Assembly (NCBI RefSeq): GCF_004352835.1
Contig: NZ_SJSB01000022.1
Coordinates: 1-53,730 of the forward strand
DNA from: Marinomonas flavescens
GTDB lineage: Bacteria; Pseudomonadota; Gammaproteobacteria; Pseudomonadales; Marinomonadaceae
Length of the DNA stretch: 53,730 nucleotides
Direction: 5' to 3'
This document shows positions 47,523-53,730 of the stretch, piece after piece. Below the pieces are notes generated by a model, which worked only from the letters and a program-made list of their open reading frames with translations, ran no database searches and was not told where the DNA came from. How positions within the stretch are numbered: the first letter of the stretch is position 1; every line of letters begins with the position of its first letter. A program made the position numbers and the translations under genes.

Positions 47523-48476
47523 ATGATTACCTCTATTTTTAATGACTCTCTTGGATTTTTCTCCTCAACAGCCACAATATTGGTGGCGGCATTGCTGTTG
47601 GATCGTCTTATCGGCGAGCCGAAAAGTTGGCACCCATTAATTTGGTTCGGCCGCTGGGTGGATTACTGCCAGCATGTTCTTCAGCAACCTTTGAGCGCGG
47701 ATTCGTTTAATCAGCGAGTGTCGGGGGTGTTGGCTTGGTGTGCTGCGGTATTGCCGTGTTTGCTGGTTTTATTGTTTTTGTATTGGCTACTACCAGATGG
47801 GTTAGATGTGTTGTTGTCGGTCATTGTTTTATATTTTTCAATCGGTTGGCAAAGCCTGCGGGAGCATGCGCTGGCGATTGCGACGCCACTAAGTCTTGGG
47901 CGACTTGAAGATGCTCGCTTCGCGGTGAGTCGCATTGTCAGTCGTGACACCGATAATTTGACTGAGTCTGATGTTGCCAAAGCGGGCATAGAGTCTGTCT
48001 TAGAAAACGGCAGTGATGCTATTTTTGCCCCGATTTTTTGGTTTATTATCTTGGGTGCGCCCGGTGCTTTGGTGTATCGCTTAGCGAACACCTTGGATGC
48101 TATGTGGGGTTACAAAACTCGTAAGTTATTGTATTTTGGTTGGTTTGCCGCACGCTTTGATGATGTGTTGAATTATTTGCCCGCGCGTTTGGTGGTTTAC
48201 ACTTATGCCTTATGTGGGGATTGGTCGCGGGCGTTGCGTTCAGCCCGAAAAGAAGAGGTTCGTTGGAAAAGCCCAAATGCCGGGCCTGTGATGGCCGCGG
48301 GAGCGGGTGCGCTTGGGGTTAAACTGGGCGGTGAAGCACCGTATTTTGGTAAAATCGAAACGCGACCGGATTTAGGCGAAGGTGATGCGCCAACGCCACA
48401 ACATTTAGAAAAAGCCATTTGGTTAGTGGATAAAAGCGTGTATTTGTGGGGATTGTTAATATGCATTTTGATTTAG
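47523..48476 (+). CDS. cobD: Adenosylcobinamide-phosphate synthase (CobD/CbiB)
   Basis: This 317-residue membrane protein condenses cobyric acid with aminopropanol phosphate. It shows [20 protein letters not shown] near the N-terminus, ISRDTDNL-like [20 protein letters not shown], and a C-terminal [19 protein letters not shown]. Four or five hydrophobic segments are visible. ATG 47523 gives the usual start; the frame is open upstream to 47451. The next gene starts 15 bases before its stop. Here cobD means the CbiB function, not Salmonella CobD. Confidence 0.92.
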   Translation: MITSIFNDSLGFFSSTATILVAALLLDRLIGEPKSWHPLIWFGRWVDYCQHVLQQPLSADSFNQRVSGVLAWCAAVLPCLLVLLFLYWLLPDGLDVLLSVIVLYFSIGWQSLREHALAIATPLSLGRLEDARFAVSRIVSRDTDNLTESDVAKAGIESVLENGSDAIFAPIFWFIILGAPGALVYRLANTLDAMWGYKTRKLLYFGWFAARFDDVLNYLPARLVVYTYALCGDWSRALRSARKEEVRWKSPNAGPVMAAGAGALGVKLGGEAPYFGKIETRPDLGEGDAPTPQHLEKAIWLVDKSVYLWGLLICILI

Positions 48477-49519
48477 TGCCACCGAAACACGGTGGTGATT
48501 TGGCGTATTGGCAGCGCAAAGTGGGTGCACAGGCCTTAAACTGGTTAGACCTATCTTCTGCGTGTAATCGCGAGCCTTGGCCGGTTCCTGCTTTGGATCC
48601 AGCCCTATGGAATGAGCTGCCAGATCAAGCGATGTTAATGGCGCAAGCGGAACGTTATTACGGAGTTCGTCCGAGTGCCATTGGCGCTGGGTCTCAGCAT
48701 ATTATTGAGTCTTTGCCGGCGCTGTTAGCAGAAAAACTCCCACACAAAAAAGTCATGGTGCCGCATGTTGGTTATCAAGAGCATGCTTTTGCGTGGCAGA
48801 AGTGGGGTTATGAGATTGGTTATTACCACACAATAGACGAACTGTTGGAACAAGCGTGGCAAGTATCGGTGGTCATTCAGCCTAATAACCCTACTGGGCA
48901 GTTGTATCGCTTGGATGACTTGCAGGCGGTATTGGCTAAAGCGGAGTCTATGAATGCTTATCTGGTGGTAGATGAAGCCTTTATCGATCCGATTTCTGAA
49001 CAAAGCTTTCTGCAGGGTAACGATTTTTCCGTTTGGCCAGATTCACTGTTTGTGATGCGTTCTGTGGGTAAGTTTTTTGGTTTAGCGGGCGCGCGCGTGG
49101 GTTTTGCCTTTTGTTCAGTGCATTGGCAAGTGGCGCTTAAGAATCTTATGGGCCCTTGGCCTGTGGCGACGCCCAGTTTGTATTTAGTGGGCGCTGCATT
49201 CGACGATGTGGCGTGGCAAGCGCAAGCTCGACAGCATCTGGCTCAGCGTCGAGAGGTTTTTGTGAACCGCGTGATGCCGAAATTCAATACTATTTTTGAC
49301 TCCCAAGACAGCCTTGTTAGTCCTTTGTTTATTACTTGGCAATTAGAAAGCCGCGCTTATGCACAGGATGTTTTCGAGATGTTACACACAGTAGGCATAC
49401 ATACTCGTCTAGGCGATGGTTGGATTCGGGTCGCGTTGCCCGCGATGGCTGAAATGGCAATATTAGATCGTGCCTTAGTCGAATTATTAAAATCAGCGGG
49501 AGGCCGAGAATTAGCATGA
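48461..49519 (+). CDS. cobC: Threonine-phosphate decarboxylase (aminotransferase fold, CobC type)
   Basis: This 352-residue PLP enzyme makes aminopropanol phosphate for the cobalamin linker. It begins with HGGDLAYWQRK, characteristic of CobC-type proteins. It contains VVIQPNNPTGQLY and LVVDEAFIDP, which contact PLP, and the PLP lysine in MRSVGKFFGLAGARVGF. The start lies inside the end of cobD, and its stop overlaps cobU (ATGA), so the three genes form an operon. ATG 48461 follows GGGGA. It equals Salmonella CobD in function. Confidence 0.9.
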   Translation: MHFDLVPPKHGGDLAYWQRKVGAQALNWLDLSSACNREPWPVPALDPALWNELPDQAMLMAQAERYYGVRPSAIGAGSQHIIESLPALLAEKLPHKKVMVPHVGYQEHAFAWQKWGYEIGYYHTIDELLEQAWQVSVVIQPNNPTGQLYRLDDLQAVLAKAESMNAYLVVDEAFIDPISEQSFLQGNDFSVWPDSLFVMRSVGKFFGLAGARVGFAFCSVHWQVALKNLMGPWPVATPSLYLVGAAFDDVAWQAQARQHLAQRREVFVNRVMPKFNTIFDSQDSLVSPLFITWQLESRAYAQDVFEMLHTVGIHTRLGDGWIRVALPAMAEMAILDRALVELLKSAGGRELA

Positions 49520-50034
49520 AGCACTTAGTCTTGGGTGGCGTACGCAGTGGTAAAAGTGCGTTTGCAGAAGAGCGTATCTTAGCAACTGATAGCCCTGTGT
49601 ATTACGTGGCGACGTCGCAGGTTTGGGACGATGAAATGGCGGATCGTGTCCGTAAACATCAGCGCAGGCGTCCTGCGTCCTGGTCGCTTATTGAAGAGCC
49701 TATTAAGCTAGCGCAAACCTTGCAGCAGCTTAATAACACCGGCAATGCGGTGATTGTTGAATGTTTATCTTTATGGATCAGTAACTTGTTGTGTTCAGAA
49801 GATGAAGACCTATTCGAGCAAGAAACGGAGGCATTTCTTGCGATAGTGAAGCGCTTTGAAGGCGAGTTAATTATCGTATCCAGTGAAGTCGGGCTGGGTA
49901 TTATGCCAATGAATGCCATGGCGAGACGCTTTGGAGATGAGATTGGCATGATGAATCAAAAGTTAGCAAAATTGACCGAACGGGTAACTTTTGTTGCAGC
50001 AGGACTACCAATGCCGCTAAAATCGCCTACTTAA
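49516..50034 (+). CDS. cobU: Adenosylcobinamide kinase / guanylyltransferase
   Basis: This bifunctional enzyme of 172 residues (CobU/CobP) phosphorylates adenosylcobinamide and transfers GMP to it. The P-loop GGVRSGKSAFAEE is at residues 7-19. Further motifs are RVRKHQRRRP with the guanylated His, VIVECLSLWISNLL, and VSSEVGLGIMPMN. Length and motif order match the family exactly. It is the last gene of the cobD-cobC-cobU operon here. No cobS or phosphatase follows. Confidence 0.94.
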   Translation: MKHLVLGGVRSGKSAFAEERILATDSPVYYVATSQVWDDEMADRVRKHQRRRPASWSLIEEPIKLAQTLQQLNNTGNAVIVECLSLWISNLLCSEDEDLFEQETEAFLAIVKRFEGELIIVSSEVGLGIMPMNAMARRFGDEIGMMNQKLAKLTERVTFVAAGLPMPLKSPT

Positions 50035-50201
50035 ATAAATTTTTGTGTTTTCCTCGTTTTTTTACCTAAAATCTGAGGATATCTTGGCACAACCCCTTTC
50101 TTAGAGACTTATTCGAAGCCAATATCGGCGCTTATAAAAGCGGCGACTTCGTGTATCTAAGATAAACATTGCGACTGAACTATTAAGCATAGGAGCTTAT
50201 G

Positions 50202-50696
50202 ATGACCCCTTATTCGAAAAACTTTCCGGTATCGTGGGAAGAGTTACACCGAGATGCACGCGCGTTGTCTTGGCGTTTATTAGAACAGGGACCATGGAAA
50301 GGCATTATCGCCATTACTCGCGGTGGACTCGTGCCAGCAGCCATTTTATGTCGCGAAATGGACATTCGACTAATCGACACCATTTGTATTGTTAGTTACA
50401 AATCAAACGACGGTGAAGCCGCCATGCAACAAGGTGAGCTGAGTGTTCTAAAAGGTGTGGAAGGTGACGGTGAAGGTTTTATCTTGATTGATGACCTTGT
50501 GGACACGGGTCGTACGGCACAAAAAGTTCGAGATATGTTGCCAAAGGCGCACTTCGCGACGATTTACGCCAAACCTGCCGGAAAGCCATTAGTCGATACT
50601 TTTGTCACAGAAGTTAGCCAAGATACATGGATTCGTTTTCCTTGGGATATGGAATATACCTTCTCTACGCCTCTTGCTGACCGCCACGGAAAGTAA
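50202..50696 (+). CDS. gpt: Xanthine-guanine phosphoribosyltransferase
   Basis: This 164-residue salvage enzyme converts xanthine and guanine to nucleotides with PRPP. It shows [18 protein letters not shown], the PRPP-binding [16 protein letters not shown] and the terminal base-binding [11 protein letters not shown], close to E. coli Gpt. AGGAG is six bases before ATG 50202; the ATG at 50199 is only three bases from it. It stands alone. A hairpin at 50756-50790 lies after it. Confidence 0.93.
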   Translation: MTPYSKNFPVSWEELHRDARALSWRLLEQGPWKGIIAITRGGLVPAAILCREMDIRLIDTICIVSYKSNDGEAAMQQGELSVLKGVEGDGEGFILIDDLVDTGRTAQKVRDMLPKAHFATIYAKPAGKPLVDTFVTEVSQDTWIRFPWDMEYTFSTPLADRHGK

Positions 50697-50755
50697 ATTT
50701 TTTAAAATTCTTTGTTCCTATCTATTAGCTTTAGTAAACTGACGCTTCTCTAGAG

Positions 50756-50790
50756 GCGAGACGGCTTGTAAATTATTACAAAAGTCTCGC
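50756..50790 (+). terminator. Hairpin after gpt, possible terminator
   Basis: Outer arms GCGAGAC and GTCTCGC enclose inner arms TTGTAA and TTACAA, giving a stem with a small bulge. It is followed by TTCCTTTCTC, a weak pyrimidine tract. It could end gpt transcription, but it lacks a proper T run. Confidence 0.4.
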
Positions 50791-50892
50791 TTCCTTTCTC
50801 TTATAAATTTGCTACGTTTAAGATATCAATCTTATTTTGCATGGTGATCTTCTATGCCGATGCACTTTTCTTACCCTGTATAGGATCTCATT

Positions 50893-51348
50893 ATGCGTCA
50901 CACTTTGTTTCGACTCATTTTAGCGGGCTTGATGTCATTTGCCATCGTATTGCCAGCTTGGGCGGAAGGGACCGTTGCCCGCGCCGTTTTCGCGAGTGAT
51001 GTCATTGATCGTGAACCGATTGACGATATTGGCAAGATAATCCATGTTGAGTACGGTGAAATTCAGCGTGTTTATTTTTTCACTGATTTGCGTGATATGT
51101 CAGGTAGCCAAGTGAGCCATCGTTGGTTATTAGATGGCGATGTTATGGCTGAAATCCCCTTTGATATTGGTGGCGATCGTTGGAGGGTGTGGTCAAGTAA
51201 GCGTTTAATGCCTGGTTTCGACGGCACTTGGACGGCTCAAGTGGTTCAAGATGGCAAAGTCATTGCCTCTCGTTCATTTAAGTATGTTGATGACGATACG
51301 GATTCAAGTACTGATAACTCCTCCATGCAGACAGAAAAAACAGAGTAG
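50893..51348 (+). CDS. DUF2914 domain protein, secreted
   Basis: The 151-residue precursor has a signal peptide (about residues 1-24, ending AWA before EGTV). The rest is a DUF2914 domain, recognised by SHRWLLDGDVMAEIPFDIGG and WRVWSSKRLMPGFDGTW, then VVQDGKVIASRSF. The C-terminus is a Ser/Thr/Asp-rich tail. Such proteins are predicted periplasmic; the biochemical role is unknown. It is followed ten bases later by the DUF1904 gene. Confidence 0.82.
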   Translation: MRHTLFRLILAGLMSFAIVLPAWAEGTVARAVFASDVIDREPIDDIGKIIHVEYGEIQRVYFFTDLRDMSGSQVSHRWLLDGDVMAEIPFDIGGDRWRVWSSKRLMPGFDGTWTAQVVQDGKVIASRSFKYVDDDTDSSTDNSSMQTEKTE

Positions 51349-51358
51349 GTTTATTGCC

Positions 51359-51691
51359 ATGCCACATTTACGAGTACGAGGTCTTCCCTTTGAAGATCTC
51401 GAATCTATCGCGGACAAGCTGATAGAAACCCTAGCCAAAATCACCGACACACCGAATTCTCATTTTACTTTAGAGTATCAAGCGACCACCTATTTAGTCG
51501 TTGGCGGTGCATCTCCATCATATCCGTTCTTTGATATTCTCTGGTTCGACCGTGGTGACGAAGTGAAAGCGCAAGTAGCCGGTACGATTGAAGAATTAGT
51601 ACGACCATTAGTCGCAAGCGGCCAAGATATTACCGTATTGTTTCATGACTTACAGGGCAAGGATTACTACGAAAACGGCGAGCATTTTTAA
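51359..51691 (+). CDS. DUF1904 family protein
   Basis: This 110-residue protein begins MPHLRVRGLPFEDLESIADKL from ATG 51359. It has the compact alpha/beta pattern of DUF1904, a tautomerase-like small protein family, with WFDRGDEVKAQVAGTI and DITVLFHDLQGKDYYENGEHF near the end. An open frame extends upstream into the DUF2914 gene but has no ribosome site. Function is unknown; N-terminal Pro after Met would fit the tautomerase fold, which is inference. Confidence 0.78.
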   Translation: MPHLRVRGLPFEDLESIADKLIETLAKITDTPNSHFTLEYQATTYLVVGGASPSYPFFDILWFDRGDEVKAQVAGTIEELVRPLVASGQDITVLFHDLQGKDYYENGEHF

Positions 51692-52560
51692 CGCATCAGG
51701 CTTTGTACTTGATTTTGTGGGTCTGCTTACCTGGAAAAAAAGCGGCCAATGACCACAGTGCTAATACAGCCAAATAGACGAGACACCTGTGAGAATCTTG
51801 ACGCCCTTGACCTAGCTCTCCTTAACTTCAAGGGGGAGTTGGAGGGGGGTATGCACTGGATCTAGAACTTGACCTTGAACTTGACCTGTCATTTGCAGGT
51901 CTGCTTACCTTGAAAAAAAAGAGGGGCCAATGACCACTGTGCATACAGCCAAATAGACGAGACACCTGTGATCAAAGTGAACCTTCAACAACCAAATGAT
52001 CTTGTTCTTGTGGGCTGGGCTTTAGGCCAATGACCACTGTGCTAATAAAGCCAAACAGACGAGACACCTGTGATTAAAGTGATTTTTTAACAAGTTAGCA
52101 TCATCTGTTGTTTTGACTTTAGCCCACATTTGAGACGCCACATCTCCAGTTATTAGCCTAAAGGCTAACCTACAAAACCCAAGACCAAGACCAAGACAAA
52201 GACTAGAAGATCACCAATGATTTCGACTTTAACCCGTGTTTGAGACGCAAAATCTCCAGTTATTAGCCTAAAGGCTAACCTACAAAACCCAAGACAAAGA
52301 CCAAGACCAAAACATCACCTGTCATTTGGACTTTAACCGATGATTGGGTTCAAACAATCTCCAGTTACTGGCCTAAAGGCCAGCCCACAATACCTAAGCC
52401 TAAGCCTAAGCCTAAGCCTAAGCCTAAGCCTAAGACCAAAACATCACCTGCACTGGTATTTGACCTGTCATTTGTAGGTTGGTCTTTAGGCCAATGACCA
52501 CTGTGCTAATACAGCCAAATAGACGAGACACCTGTGAAAATCTAGATGGTTTTGAACTTG
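51692..52560 (-). repeat. REP/BIME-like repeat array 5 (reverse orientation)
   Basis: This array has no gene. It contains five intact hairpin cores, for example at 52154 and 52370, and two loop variants near 51721 and 51897 (GCTTACCTTG plus an A run instead of TTTA). The landmarks GACGAGACACCTGTG and TTTCGACTTTAACC show the same reverse orientation as array 4. A different hairpin, CTCCTTAACTTCAAGGGGGAG, occurs near 51825. It lies between the converging DUF1904 and hipA genes. The 52561-52717 stretch after it shows nothing. Confidence 0.87.
52393..52434. repeat. Hexanucleotide microsatellite (CCTAAG)7
   Basis: Seven perfect tandem copies of CCTAAG lie at a module joint inside array 5. The same joint elsewhere reads as CCAAGACC-type runs. 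The number of copies is likely to vary between strains by slippage. Confidence 0.88.
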
Positions 52561-52717
52561 CTATCTCTGTCTCGGGGAAGGGGCTCAACGTGCAATTTAA
52601 CGTATTATTGTCATTTTAAATTAGTCTCAGTTTTAGTTAATCTAAAGGCTCTCGATAAATAAAACGGTGATGCCAAAATACCAATGAGACCTTTTACAAC
52701 AAAGATTATAAGGGAAT

Positions 52718-53500
52718 TTAGTCATACTTCCGTCGTGAGGAGTGTCGATATTTTTTGTTAATTGGGTTTACAGCCATCACTCTTGAGATGCTTGACTCAA
52801 TTGAGTCTCGAAGGCCTTCAAACAGCAATACTTCATCAGACTGTGCTAAATAGTCAAGTATGCCCTGAGCCAATCGCTCTATGATTAATTTGGCGTTTCG
52901 AATTTTATAGCCACGACTTTCAGCCAACTTTAATAATATATTTTTATCTGGAAAGCTTTTAGAATTAGCCATTTTTAACGCCATTTTGTTATCAATAGTG
53001 TCATAAATAAGCGTATGTGTAATATCAAATGGTGGAGAAGAAAATACAGTAGACATGTCCGGTGAGTATTGTAAGGCAAAGTTTTTTAGATGAGCGTCTC
53101 CGTTGCCTATCAGACAATTAAACACAATAAGGGAGTAAACTTTTTCGACCTCTTCTTGTGAATTAGTATAAATCTGAGTGGCTTTAAGCAATGTTTCATA
53201 ACTACCAGAATATTTCGCGTCTGGCTCGTTAGGCTTTTTCAGCAACGTGGTGAAGTCTTCATATCCCAACTTCGTTCCATCTGCATTTATATCAAACCTT
53301 TCGATTACAAAGTTCTCTTGGTTGTCTGAGAGATAAGTTCTAGGGGGTTCTAGTCCACAAAATCGGGCTGCTTCCATACATACAAACTCATTTACTGTTA
53401 ATAACGGAAACTCTTCATTGTAAGACTTAACAATGAGATTTTTTTGCTCTAGGGTTCTTTCCGTTTTTAATTGGGTAGGAATACTTACTTTAGGCTGAAC
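52718..53500 (-). pseudogene. hipA: HipA-like kinase gene, 5' truncated by IS66
   Basis: From base 53500 down, the frame reads VQPKVSIPTQLKTER and continues without a stop to 52718. The VQPK motif is the conserved start of the HipA kinase N-lobe. Later parts are FVIERFD, the catalytic NGDAHLKNFAL and the DFG-like PPFDITHTLIYD. HipA proteins are Ser/Thr kinases that act as toxins, usually beside a HipB antitoxin. Here everything upstream of VQPK is replaced by an IS66 end at 53501, and the frame soon meets a stop in the element, so the protein is probably not made normally. ATG 53377 is the first usable internal start. No hipB is seen. Confidence 0.8.
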
Positions 53501-53730
53501 GTAAACGTCAGGCCATCACCACCTAGACAGGCTTAAATTAACTCACTTTTTTAAATTTGTTATTGGCGTAAAACAAGAAGCTGGTCTAGGGTTATGTGTA
53601 GACAGAGAGCAAGGGATTGTTCAAGCCTTCAGGATGAAGGCTCTGTCTTTTTCAGGATGATCTCCGCGCGGCAAGGATGCTGTAAAGAGTCCTTTCAGTT
53701 GTCTCTATTTGATGTTCCATGGCAGTAAGC
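53501..53730. mobile_element. IS66-family element, left end
   Basis: The terminal repeat begins GTAAACGTCAGGCCATCACC at 53501 and shares the ACGTCAGGCNATCACCACCTAGA core with the right end at 368-399. It sits exactly where the hipA frame is broken. The 200 bases up to the window edge contain no reading frame that I can assign to tnpA or tnpB. They do contain a TTCCATGGCAG segment that recurs, reversed, just inside the right end at about 351-361. Confidence 0.75.

Noticed and set aside
52393..52434. Telomere-like repeat as a linear replicon end
   Set aside because: CCTAAG x7 sits inside a repeat array with genes on both sides, with no terminal hairpin or telomere-resolvase gene.

Overview
The window looks like part of the chromosome of a marine gammaproteobacterium, probably of the Oceanospirillales and Marinomonas-like. 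That placement rests on the gene content (MarR-type EPS regulator next to manC, LysO, FkpA, Gpt, an aerobic-style cobalamin group) and moderate GC content; no rRNA or other phylogenetic marker is present. The window starts inside one IS66-family element and stops inside another.

Region 1 (about 0.4-39 kb) is a surface-glycan locus. A winged-helix EPS regulator and manC-manB open it. Two gmd-fcl pairs (3.9-6.0 and 23.0-25.1 kb) make GDP-L-fucose. A CDP-3,6-dideoxyhexose module follows (AscD/DdhD-like reductase, rfbF, rfbG, rfbH). It continues directly into a split transketolase and an extended SDR, which suggests a two-carbon-branched dideoxy sugar. Then come an FkbM methyltransferase, a decayed stretch with remnant genes, a PglK/MsbA-type ABC flippase, eight glycosyltransferases (two of them fucosyltransferase-like) and a SAM methyltransferase. 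A pglC-pglD-pglE-pglF set at 29.0-33.6 kb predicts N,N'-diacetylbacillosamine as the lipid-linked first sugar. No Wzx, Wzz or separate Wzy is seen; an O-antigen-ligase-family membrane protein lies at 37.9 kb. The locus is bracketed by two copies of the regulator plus manC, the right-hand manC copy being a 3' remnant. The 10-23 kb part is clearly more AT-rich than its surroundings, as usual for exchangeable glycan genes.

Region 2 (about 33.6-52.6 kb) is backbone: a beta-CASP metallo-hydrolase, FkpA-type isomerase, LysO-type exporter, MATE transporter, cobQ diverging from cobD-cobC-cobU, gpt, and DUF2914 and DUF1904 proteins. Between these genes lie five arrays of a REP/BIME-like repeat. I counted by eye about 41 intact hairpin cores and five loop variants. 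The stem sequences change in a compensatory way, every array sits at the 3' end of at least one gene, and unit orientation flips between about 41.8 and 44.4 kb.

Region 3 (52.7-53.7 kb) is a HipA-like kinase gene whose 5' end is cut off by the left end of the second IS66 element.

The main functional reading is that the locus builds a fucose-rich, methylated oligosaccharide on a bacillosamine-primed lipid carrier. It may carry an unusual branched 3,6-dideoxy sugar and be flipped by an ABC transporter, for attachment to lipid A-core or to protein. All functions are inferred from motifs and context; no database search was run.
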